From Parastagonospora avenae f. sp. tritici 18332-5 (Eukaryota; Ascomycota; Dothideomycetes; Pleosporales; Phaeosphaeriaceae): DNA of 64,000 nt. The notes below the pieces were generated by a model that saw nothing but the letters and a program-made list of their open reading frames with translations, was not told the DNA's origin and ran no database searches. This document shows, one piece after another, positions 1-9,594 of this stretch. Location: NCBI GenBank assembly GCA_022559985.1, contig JAFJTR010000080.1, forward strand, positions 1-64,000. The letters run 5' to 3'. How positions within the stretch are numbered: position 1 is the stretch's first letter; every line of letters starts with the position of its first letter. A program made the translations under genes and the position numbers.

Positions 1-207
1 GCAGCTGATCTTGGTGTGTCTGGTGGTGTAGTATGTAAGTTGACCTGTAAACATTGACGTGCGAGGCTGCAGCTGATCTTGGTGTGTCTGGTGGTGTAGG
101 AGGTAAGTTGGCCTGCGAACATTGACGTGCGAGGCTGCAGCTGATCTTGGTGTGTCTGGTGGTGTAGCTTGTAAGTTGACCTGCGAACGTGGATGCACGA
201 GACGGCT
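1..207. repeat. 68-bp tandem repeat (minisatellite), three copies plus decayed fourth
   Basis: Three head-to-tail copies start at 1, 69 and 137. Copies one and two differ at only a few bases and the third diverges near its end. A fourth, strongly decayed copy seems to follow to about 240. Each unit begins GCAGCTGATCTTGGTGTGTC and contains a GTAAGT word that resembles a fungal 5' splice site. The array may continue to the left of the window. It lies directly upstream of the HET gene, and the candidate first exon of that gene (193-234) would sit inside the decayed repeat. Confidence 0.9.
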
Positions 208-297
208 GCTAACCTTGGCGTGTCCCCTGCTTCAGTTAGTAAGTCTCTCTCGGTGCTCCGCTCACAGCTGGTGTAAATCACAGTAACCTTTGCATAG

Positions 298-2206
298 CCG
301 GACTGGTCATTCACTTTTGACAACAACTTCGCTAGAAGATTGCATGGGGTCTTACCTAAGCGTAGACTACAGGACCATTCTAGCACCTTTCACCCCTGCG
401 CTTGTTGCAGTGTCTTGGTAGATCTGGTAACCAAGCAGCAGGATGCTCAAGCTCGCCTCTCTAAGATTCGCGTCGCCTCGAGAAGTTGTGTGCTCTGCAA
501 ATTACTCGTCCGGACCACTGAACGCTTTCACGATAACAAGGAGACTGACCTCTGCGTTGTTCGAGATGGCGCGGCACTACGACTCGGCCAGAAAGGTTCG
601 CGTATACTGAGGCTTTGTTCTGACGTAAGTACAGACTACCCGTCCTTCAACAGAAATGATATCCCGATCGGCTTCTCGGCTCTACCTGAATCTGGAAGCG
701 CTGCACGCTTCGTGCTCCTTCGAAGCTGGCTTAAATGGTGCGACACAACCCACCACGGTTGCAATCAACAGAATGCCAGATCCCAAGGGGCATCGCCAAC
801 TCGGCTGATCTACGTTGGGCATGCCGATCCAGAAGTTCTACGTCTCTATGCCCCCCAGGAAAATGAAGGTGTGAAGTATACTGCTTTGTCTCACCGCTGG
901 GGCAACGATCCTCCTAAGAAGGAGGATCCTCGATACTGCACTACTGATGGCAACCTCAGTGCACGACTGAAAGGATTCAGCCTCTCTGAGCTACCAAAGA
1001 CATTCCAAGATGCAGTTCGAGTGACCCGGGAGCTGGGCATTAGGTATCTTTGGATTGACTCGCTGTGCATCATCCAGTGGAACGCGGATGATTGGAAGCG
1101 TGAAGCGGGTCGTATGGAGGACGTCTTCGCCTCGGCCTATTGTACAATCGCCGCAACGTCGGCTATTGATTCAAACGCAGGGTTCCTCGCCCGAAACACA
1201 AGCACTGAGTACATGCATGTTCAAGACGCCGCAGGTAACCAAGTCTCTATCTGCACCCATATGGATGATTTCGAGAACGATGTGGAACAAGCCGGGCTTA
1301 ACAAGCGAGCTTGGGTCATGCAGGAGAGGGTCTTGGCAAAACGGACTATCCACTTCAGCGCCAATCAGACCTACTGGGAGTGTGGAGAAGGAGTGCACTG
1401 CGAGAACCTTACGAAGATGCGGAGGTAAGAAGTCTACTTCATCCGGGTCAACATACGACTAACTAGACACCTGCACCTTCAGCTCACCTCGAAAGAGCTA
1501 TTTCCTACTAGATCCAAGCTTTCCAGACCGTCTCTTGCAGTCAGGCAGAAGTCGTACTGTGGAATTTATCCACTTTCTATTCGAGGACTACTCAAGGCGA
1601 GACCTCACGGAACTTAAAGACAGACGGATTGCAGCATCTGGGTTAGAAGCCCGTATTGCCGGCACGCTACACTGTAAGAGCAAATATGGCATCTTCAAAA
1701 CGCATCTTCACAGAAATCTCTTGTGGCAGGCGTGGGACAAAAAGCCGGTACGCATCGCATACGACAGGGGACAAGACGTACCATCGTGGTCATGGATGGC
1801 ATGCAGCGGAGGCATTAAATTTATGGAGGTTGCAACTGGCTCCGTTAGCTGGGTTAACACTCTGGCTTTCGATGCCGAGCGTGACTCTGCTGCGTTGATC
1901 ACTGATGTGGGACAGTTCCAGTACGTCACTCTGAAGAAGAACGGTGATCGTTACACACTCTCCAATCTCTTCGGAAGGCAAAAAGGGTGGGTCCGGTATG
2001 ATGTTGAAGGTGTTGAGAGCAGTCGCAGAGACTGTTGTGTCGTGATTGGACGGACGGAGAAAACTGGAAAAAAAATTAGCAAGAAATACTACTACATACT
2101 GGTCGTTCTGCCAACAAGGGAAGATAGGGAGTATACAAGGATTGGAGTAGGAATGGTTCGAACTGGTTGTGTTAAAAGGTTAAGAGCTAGTGTGCGAATT
2201 ATATAA
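298..2206 (+). CDS. HET-domain (heterokaryon incompatibility) protein
   Basis: Predicted self/non-self recognition protein of the HET family, which in other fungi triggers cell death after fusion of incompatible hyphae. The exons I can support are 298-1424 and 1483-2206, with a 58-bp intron (GTAAGA donor, CTAAC branch, CTTCAG acceptor). The HET signature runs from YTALSHRWG (about 877) through LWIDSLCIIQ and RMEDVFASAY to RAWVMQERVL (about 1306). A Cys-rich stretch (CACC, then SCVLC) precedes it, and PSWSWMA follows in exon 2, as in many family members. There is no in-frame ATG at the left end of the open frame. Position 298 follows a TTTGCATAG acceptor, so a first exon must lie upstream. ATG 193 to 234 with donor GTTAGT keeps frame and would give about 630 residues, but I am unsure of it. 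It lies where relatives carry other genes beside MAT. Confidence 0.8.
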
Positions 2207-3333
2207 CTAACTGATGCAGCGATTGTTGAGTACACTCAAAACTAGCTAGCATGATTTAATTATGAGCATAAGCAGTGTGTATCCATTCTCCACGTGGTCA
2301 CACGGGCTACAGTTCGATACTGCTTCATATCGTATGCTTGGTATCAAAGCGACAGTGGTCCTTCAACATCACGTAGCCCTGCTCCCATCCGAGCCGGTTT
2401 TCTGGTGTCCTAACTTAGAGAGCGCTTAGCTAATGCGCCACACAGCCACACAGCCACACAGCCACAGATCTAACTTTAGTGTCTGCAGCGATAGATTACC
2501 GCTAAGCTACTTTAAGGTCGATTTGCGGGGTCTCTTCATCGGGCACTTCCAGTAGGCAGACTTGGAATTAGCACAACAGCACAATAGCCTCTCGAGCTCG
2601 ATCTCAGTACTCGGAATAGGATAATAATGTAACAAGCTGTAAGTTGATAGACTTTTAAGGAAGATGCATAAGCTTTCTCCGCACAAACTACCAGCCAAAG
2701 CTAGGTGGCCGCTTAACGCTCATATTAGACTGTTGTATTGCGCGGTAAGCAGAACGTATTTCTAGAAGCCTTCAGGCGCAAATGACCTTTGCAGCTCAAG
2801 GCTGCTATCCCGAGAGTCTGCATACCTCTAGCCTGTCGTTGCGTTTGTTGTGTTGGGTTGTGTCCGCGGCGTCCCGCCACGCAGGGTGTCCCGTTACGCA
2901 GGAACGGACGTTAGGATTTCAATTTTTTCATTGTTTTTATCTAGATTTTCCAGCCATCCAATTCCTTCTCGCTCCATGCCTTGGCCTTATGTTGGACAAG
3001 ACCAATTCATAGTGATCGAGATCAAAAGGTCTAAACCGAAAATAGCAATGCTGAATGCTTGCAGCGATCTGAAATTCCACAGCCAGTATGAGAAAGCAAC
3101 GCCAGTTCCATGTACCATTTATGCGTTCAGCCTCGAGGCACCAGATCAGTAGCCAATGAAATATTCATATGAGCCGTCACCAACTATTCCAGATACCTAA
3201 ATAATCTGGACTATGCTTTCCATAGTTTGCAAAAGTCACGGCTGCTGGTGATGTAACCGTAATCGCATCGAAACGTTATCGCGACAAGAAAAATGAAGCC
3301 CAGTGTTTCGGTCATCTGCGGCCAGCATGTACA
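2207..3333. other. Intergenic / idiomorph sequence without a convincing gene
   Basis: About 1.1 kb between the HET gene and the 3' side of MAT1-1-1. The only structure I see is an 8-bp tandem repeat (unit CCACACAG, nearly four copies) at 2438-2467. Short open frames on both strands have no recognisable content. No HMG-box (MAT1-2) sequence is visible here. Confidence 0.6.
2438..2467. repeat. 8-bp microsatellite (CCACACAG)n
   Basis: Nearly four perfect copies of the unit CCACACAG in the intergenic DNA between the HET gene and MAT1-1-1. Confidence 0.9.
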
Positions 3334-3558
3334 TCATGTAAAAGGACTGCCGGGAGAGCCATCCTTGAATTCATGCGCCCGTTGAAGGAGAGATGCCTGC
3401 TTGGGGAAGGGTCTGAAAATGTACTGAAAGGGTATCGACAGGGTACTGAGGAAAGTACAGTGGACTGCATGATTAATCGAAGGGGTGCTTGTGTCGAAAA
3501 AGTCGATATGTTGGTCATCGTCGAAATTGACAATAAGATGGAGCGGCTTGGTAGGGAA

Positions 3559-4648
3559 CTAGCCGAGCTGGAAGTTGTTTGGGTCGAAGGGGGGCAGAAC
3601 GGCATTCGCATTAGCACCAACACGGAAAGCGCTCATGTCGGTAGCGACGAACATGTCGGTGTTGTTCGATAAGAGGGCCGAGGCGGCTATGTCGCTGTTG
3701 CTGGGTTCGACAGCAGAGGCTGTGGGATCTGCGACATTGTACTCGGACAGGATGCCCAAGATGTGACTGTAGAATCCAGTAGGGTCACGAGACTCATCCT
3801 CCGGGAGCGTGCTCTTTGGAATGGCGGCGAGAAATTCGTCGGATTCCTGTCGGAGAGCTTGAGCAGCAGGAGACTCTCTAGCGGTCTGGCGCCTATCCCT
3901 ACGCTTGTTGCGTGCCGCGAACCTTATGGCTTGGGGGTTACATCCCAGAAAGGTTGGAGACGAATCGTCCTTGTTAAGCACGTAGCCAGTGGCATAGCCT
4001 CTCTTCTGACAGATCTCGATGATGTCTGCGACTGAGAGGGTCTGGCCTTTGAAGCCATAGCCGAGCGCTGCGGCTGACGAGGAGGTGGGGTCGCGTGAGA
4101 GTGTAGGCGCACCCTCACTGTTGTACTCGATGTTCCATCCACGGCCCTGGAGATACAACGTAGGCGGTAGAACGTTGAGCTCAGTGCACACGATGTCCAA
4201 GAACTGGTCAAGAGGAGCAATATCCTTGCCGACTTGATCACGGATAGCGGACCAGGCCTTTGTCATCAGGGTCCACAGAGGTTTGTCGGGTTCGTACTTC
4301 CACAGCTGACCGATATAAGACGAAATATTCTTCATCGGCCATATGTGGAAAAAGGGTATGGCTTTGAGCCAGGCTACAGCGAAGATTAGTCAAGGTCGCA
4401 TGCAAAGCTGCGATGTCACTGTACATACAACGATAGCCTATGAACCCATTCAGTGCCTTCTTGAGCTTCTTCGGCGGCATGGTCGCAAGAGCGGCAATGG
4501 AAGGAGCGGCCTTGGTGTTGAAGAGCTGAGTGATGAGCACGTTCTTGGCAACTGGCTCTTGGACATTGTGCATGATGTGCACTATCTCGCCGGTCGTGTA
4601 GTTCTTGATGCGCTTCGCAAGCAGCTCGAGAGATTCGTTGTCGGACAT
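3559..4648 (-). CDS. MAT1-1-1: MAT1-1-1 mating-type protein (alpha-box transcription factor)
   Basis: Master regulator of MAT1-1 mating identity and a nuclear DNA-binding protein. Exons are 4648-4429 and 4373-3559, separated by a 55-bp intron (GTATGT donor, TTGACTAAT branch, CTGTAG acceptor) inside the alpha box, its usual site in this family. The spliced alpha box reads KKALNGFIGYR, then SWLKAIPFFHIWPMKN, then IGQLWKYEPDKPLWTLMTKA and APLDQF, typical of pleosporalean MAT1-1-1. The frame ends at a TAG (3559-3561) after 344 residues. The same frame stays open for 74 more codons to a TGA at 3334-3336, with content that looks coding (see findings), so the C-terminus may be truncated. The gene lies beside the PNPOx-like and RhoGAP genes that flank MAT in Cochliobolus relatives. 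Identity is secure; the true 3' end is not. Confidence 0.93.
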
Positions 4649-5398
4649 TTTGAGTAGTTTGGTAGTTCTGTTAGTGGAGTGTTGAGGTTCTGTTCAGGTT
4701 TCTTTGTTGTAAAGTGATGGCAGCGTTGCTCAGTTGCAGGGTGCGCAAGAGTTGAACAAAGAGAGGCAAAAAAAATTGCGGTTGAGTAGAGGAGTGAGAG
4801 AGTGTGAGCTGAGACAAAGGTCGGGGGCGCAACTTAAATAAGTGGCGGGGCAACTGACAAACGGAGCGTCAGTGCATTCACCGTTGGTCACCACACCCAA
4901 CTCACCTTCACCACAGGATGCGACAGGCAGATAGATACTATGTGTCAATGACTATTATTGTACCCCGTACATGCGACACATGTCAAGTGTTCGAAAGAAA
5001 TGAGCACCCCAATCTATGACCCGACTCTCACCATGTTGTCTCGGAAACGTGAGACAGAAGGAGAGGGGGGGGGGGGGGGGGGGGGGGAGGAATTAAACCA
5101 ACTACATGGACATGCCACAACCAAATTGGTAGCTCCAGGCCACAGATAAGCTCCAGTCGCGACTTGATCGGACAACCAGCTGGTAGTATCGCAAATAAGT
5201 CCGGACATGTAAGATCATGTATAGAAGGTCGCTAATCTCGTCCTGCTTGTAAACATCAGTGCCCCGCCATATGTAGAGATGATTCCTCTATTATCCTGAA
5301 AAAAAAACAGGAACATCATGCCTTGCAAGTGTCATCTTATAACATGCGTCGGAATGGTCGCAAAGGAGCGCGAGCTTGCTTATATGGTCGCTTGGTGC
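4649..5398. other. Intergenic region between MAT1-1-1 and the PNPOx-like gene
   Basis: About 750 bp holding the MAT1-1-1 promoter and leader (right to left) and the 3' side of the PNPOx-like gene. It contains an uninterrupted run of G at 5065-5087 and an A run near 5300. No gene is seen. One edge of the MAT idiomorph probably lies near here. Confidence 0.6.
5065..5087. repeat. Poly-G tract (23 G)
   Basis: A homopolymer of 23 consecutive G bases on the plus strand, within the MAT1-1-1 upstream region. Length is likely variable and prone to sequencing error. It could also form G-quadruplex structure. Confidence 0.95.
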
Positions 5399-6346
5399 CT
5401 ATTGCCCGTTCAAAGCTTCAAGTCTCAGATGAGGCATTACCGTCCAGTCCCGCGTTTGGCCTTTCCAGTCCGCTATTCTTCCGCCAGTGATGCGAACAAC
5501 AACAACTCTGACCTCCTCGTCCTCTACATAGCATTTTGTACCACCGTCACCTTCTCCGATGTCGCCCTCGTTTCCGCGAGATGTCCTTTGGTTGCCTTCC
5601 ATCCAGAGACCTCCTCCAACAGATGAGCCGTGATGGTCGCCAGCCTCGCGGCCGCCAAACGTATTATTCGCCAGGTGTTCGACCTTGTACCAACTCTCTT
5701 CTGCGGAGCCGGAGGGAACAAGTTCTGCTGTGCCATTGATGGTGGTGCTGATCCTACTGAGTGAGGCGGTATTAATACCCAGGAGAAGTTCAGCCAGTGA
5801 ACCAGAGCGCGGGGCGGGATGAGTCGGAGAGGGCGAACGACCTGGCTGGCTCAGAGTGGGTGGGCGATGAGAAATCCAGTCATGTACCAGCAGCGAGACC
5901 AGGGGATTGGACTCGAGATTCAGCGTCTTGCGGGACGTGGGTGGGGTTGTCATGATGATTGTAGGTGATTGGGAGTATGGGGTGCTGGGGAGGTAGGTGT
6001 AGTTCATCAAAGAAACGTGTGGGACATTGTTTGAACATGTTGCAAGATGGAGCTAGAGAAGACGGTTAGACACAGAAGGAGAAGATGCCGATAAGGGTAA
6101 TAGATGACAGGCTGAGGACAGTGCAGTAGGAGCGAGCAAAATTGCTGTAAGAAACGTGACCATGAAGCGTGTCAGGGTTGACGAAGGGTTATGCTAGAGA
6201 TGACCAGATTGGCCTTGTTGCAAGTACTGGAGGCAGCTGTGAGAGAAGGGCAAGCAAAGACTTACGAATCGCGCGTTCTGTAGGCATGTCACTACTTCCT
6301 CTGGCAGGCCGTTGGGGGTGGTTGTTGTGCGGTGCTCTGTGGCCAT
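5399..6346 (-). CDS. PNPOx-like FMN-binding protein (MAT-flanking ORF1 type)
   Basis: A pyridoxamine 5'-phosphate oxidase-like split-barrel protein related to yeast YLR456W. The substrate is unknown and FMN or a related cofactor is expected. Exon 1 is 6346-6266 (27 codons from ATG) and exon 2 is 6052-5399. The 213-bp intron runs from GTAAGT to TCTCTAG. Splicing joins CLQNARF to LHLATCSNNVPHVSLMNYTY, the expected start of the barrel. Later motifs are IIMTTPPTSRKTLNLESNP, VSLLVHDW, SWYKVEHLANNTFG, then EEVRVVVVRI and RIADWKG. The product is 244 residues. The ATG codon at the left of the long frame is internal, so exon 1 matters. The gene sits between MAT1-1-1 and the RhoGAP gene, exactly where Cochliobolus relatives place ORF1. 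It shares a 317-bp promoter with the divergent RhoGAP gene. Confidence 0.9.
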
Positions 6347-6663
6347 GGCGGGCAGGGTGATCGGCCTTGTTCCAGGAATGTGTGTTTGCGGCGATGTAGC
6401 TGGGCAATGGAAAAGCCCTCGGACTTGTTTTGACGGAGCTCCGGCAACAGGTGATGGGAGACGGACAATATGGACAGTATCTGACTATGGATGAGGTAGC
6501 GAAGATGATGCAACAGCCGTCCGTGCAAACCCGGCGCGTGCATTTTAGGGCCGGACGGTGCATCCTAGAGCCTCTCCACACTGTGGACCGCAACTGACAG
6601 CTGCGCTTATGACGACAACCTTGGAACGACACCCACACCACACACCCAGCAGCAGCCCCCGCA
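6347..6663. promoter_or_regulatory. Shared divergent promoter (PNPOx-like / RhoGAP)
   Basis: 317 bp between the two start codons of a head-to-head pair. No clear TATA box is seen. Nothing else is recognisable. Confidence 0.5.
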
Positions 6664-8900
6664 ATGGCCGCTCCTCCCGCCATTCCGCCCATGGAGAGCG
6701 CCGACAGCTTCAACCCCGACTTCACCGCCGTTTCCGCGCCCAACGGCGAGGGCGCCCTGTCATCGCCAGTCGAGGCACCCGCGCCCGCGCCCGTGCCGGC
6801 ATCGCCTGAGCAGCGGACCGCATCGCAAGACACGCAGACGCAACACCGCGTCCACGATGTGCTGCACTCGGACGCGGGGGTCTCGACGCTGCTCAACCGC
6901 CTCAAAGCCAGCATCGCAAGTGCGAGGGTACGCAATGCTGTCGCGGCCCAATGCGCCCTGCTGACACGCGTCCACAGGACTTTGCCAGCTTCCTCAAGCG
7001 CCGCGGCGCGCTGGAAGAGGAACATGCCGGCAGTCTCAAGAAGCTGAGCCGCCTCACCATCGACGGGCTGCGCAAGCCCGAGTCCCGCCACGAGAGCTAC
7101 TCAACGCAGTTCGAGCAGGTGCTGCACGCCAACGAGCGCATCGCCGACAATGGCACCCAGTTCGGCCTGGCCCTGCACGCCATGCACGAGAACCTGCTGC
7201 AGCTGGCCAACAAGATGGACACCAACCGCAAGACGTGGAAGCAGCAGGGCCTGGCCGCAGAGAACAAGGTCCAGGACGCCGAAAGGCTGGCGGAAAAGGC
7301 TAAGGTCAAGTACGACCAGCTCGCTGACGACCTCGACCGCGTCAAGACAGGCGACACGGGCGCCGGCAGGAAATTCGGCCTGAAGGGGCCCAAGTCAGCG
7401 GCACAGCACGAGGAGGACCTCCAGCGCAAGACGCAGGCCGCCGACCAGGACTATGCCAGCAAGGTGCAGACGGCGCAGGCCTTGCGTAAAGAGCTTGTCG
7501 CGTCGACGCGCCCGCAGGCTGTGGCTGCCCTCACCGACCTGGTCAAGGAGACAGACGCAGCATTGACCATGGAGATGCAGAAATACGGTATGCCCCTCTC
7601 CCTCCCCCTCCTGTCACGTTTCTCGACTAATCCCCGCAGCCTCCTTCAACGAGAAGCTCGTGGTCAACAACGGCCAGGTCATCACCCCACAGCCGCTCAA
7701 GGGCAGCAGTGCACAGGCCCCGCCCAGCATCAACCAGCTCATCTACCAAATCAACAACGAGAGGGATTTCGACGACTACATCCTGAAAAACGCCGCAAGG
7801 GCGCCACTGGCCAAGTCTGAAGTGCACTATGTCAAGCATCCCACACAGGCTCCTGCGCAATCGCATCCCACGCCGCCACCTGCCGCCAGCGGAGGCCGTC
7901 GTGCATCCTTGCAGATGCAAAGCCAACCGCCGCCCGCCTTCTCGCTGCCACAGCCAGATGGACATGCATCACTCGCTGCACACCCCGAGCCGACACCCCA
8001 GGCTGGCTATTCCAGCTACGCTCCGCCCTCACAACAACACATGCCGCCATCACAGGCACCTCAGCACAACAGCTCTGCATATTCCCCACCTGCGCACAAT
8101 CCATACTCGCAACCGGACTATCCTCGAGGGCCTGCGGGTCAGGCAACCGCTCAGCAAAGCAGTGGTGTTCTGTACAACAATTCACAGCCCCCTCTAAATC
8201 CTGTTTTCGGCCTGACACTAGAGGAACTCTTCAGACGTGACGGCTCGCCGGTTCCCATGGTTGTCTACCAGTGCATACAGGCAGTCGATCTCTTTGGGCT
8301 GGAGGTCGAGGGAATCTACCGCATACCGGGCACATCTTCCCATATTCAGCAGATGAAAGCGCTGTTCGATAGTGGTACGTGTAGTGCAACAGTGGCTTGA
8401 GTCTGAGTTTGGCTAATTGTGTGCAGATGCCTCGCAGGTCGATTTTCGGAACCCGGAGGCCTTTCAACACGATGTAAACAGCGTTGCAGGATTGCTGAAA
8501 CAGTTCTTCCGCGAACTGCCTGATCCCCTCCTTACAAGAGAGTTCTACAGCAAGTTCATCGACGCAGCGCGCATCGACGACGATACCATGCGGCGAGACT
8601 CAATGCACGCCTTAATCAATGCACTACCTGACCCAAACTACGCGACACTGCGTGCGACAGTTTTGCACATGCACCGTGTGCAGCAATCTTCTGAGGTGAA
8701 TCGTATGAGCACGGCGAACTTGGGCATCTGCTGGGCGTAAGTTTCACTCATACATTTGCTTTGACGCAAAGTTACTAACAAGGTGTAGACCGTCCATAAT
8801 GGGTCCACATAAAGGTAATAATATGGCCGATGCTGGTCTCCAAGCCCGTGTCATCATTACGATACTGGACAATGTCCTCCAGATATTTGACGAAGACTGA
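6664..8900 (+). CDS. GAP1: F-BAR / RhoGAP protein (Rgd1-like; GAP1 of the MAT flank)
   Basis: GTPase-activating protein for Rho-family GTPases, recruited to curved plasma membrane by its F-BAR domain. It is related to yeast Rgd1, which acts on Rho3/Rho4 in polarity and wall integrity. Five exons are supported: 6664-6927, 6978-7587, 7640-8374, 8427-8736 and 8789-8900. The introns are 50-52 bp, all GT-AG, and give 676 residues. The F-BAR domain starts about residue 70 (LLNRLKASIASARDFASFLK across the first junction) and includes LKGPKSA and YAKVQTA-like helices. A Pro/Gln-rich linker spans about 350-470. The RhoGAP domain fills about 480-676, with the arginine finger in GIYRIPG, then LLKQFFRELPDPLL and MSTANLGICWAPS, ending ILDNVLQIFDED. 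It is divergent from the PNPOx-like gene and is the conserved outer marker of the MAT locus. Confidence 0.93.
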
Positions 8901-9594
8901 TTCGTTTTCAATGCTCATTCTGTGCATCATGTCATCTACTTGATAGTATAATTCCATAATTTGTGGTAGTCCAAGGACTGAATCCCGACAAATGTCGACG
9001 AGACCGTCCGGTAGCATCAGTGGACGCACGAAGGTTCACTTAATATAGTTCGTCAACTATGTGCAATCTTACCAACACATGCTGTGTACAGCCGGCTGCG
9101 TGGCTCAGCATTCGTACATAATGTAGACTGCTCCTCAGCCACACTTCGCTAGCCGAACATTAAGTCTCATTATTGTTGACGATGACGCACTCATTGGGTT
9201 GCTTACGCGAGAAATGGTACTTCACTTAGCTCTCGCTTATTGCGATAGGATCGCAACTGAGTATCCACACCGTTGCGATAGCGCATCTTATGTCTGGGTT
9301 GTTAGACACCTATAATTGCCCTGCCTTTGCGTAATACCTCATACAACGCATGTATGCTTGAAATGTCTCCATGGGGCGCAAATTTAATCGCCAAGATGTG
9401 ATGCAAGGGGCGCCTACACATTTCTTTATCTCGAATCACCCTCGCGCTTGTTATTGTTCTTTCGGATTGCCGGACACAGATGTGTCCCAAGGGGTTTCCA
9501 CCGGATATGGCATTAGCCCTTGATTGTGCCCTGCGAATATATAAGGCGGCCTTGCGACGTGTTGAATAAATGGTAAACGTCCTGTGCCAACATC
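8901..9594. other. Intergenic region
   Basis: About 690 bp between the RhoGAP gene and the FAD oxidoreductase gene. Short frames on the minus strand have no recognisable content. The right end holds the promoter of the next gene. Confidence 0.5.
9537..9544 (+). promoter_or_regulatory. TATA box of the DHCR24-like gene
   Basis: A TATATAAG word lies about 50 bp upstream of the start codon at 9595, a position suitable for a fungal TATA element with a short leader. Confidence 0.5.

Noticed and set aside
2380..2458. tRNA-like or 5S-like sequence on the minus strand (A-box-like TGGCGCATTAGC and B-box-like GGCTCGGATGG)
   Set aside because: The acceptor stem does not pair and the anticodon arm is broken, so no tRNA or 5S rRNA can be folded. 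At most it is a decayed relic.
3312..3623. 103-codon minus-strand frame at the 3' end of MAT1-1-1
   Set aside because: Another frame of the same DNA. The MAT1-1-1 frame itself gives more protein-like content beyond the TAG.
6189..7091. 300-codon minus-strand frame
   Set aside because: Antisense to the start of the RhoGAP gene and to the first exon region of the PNPOx-like gene; no domain.
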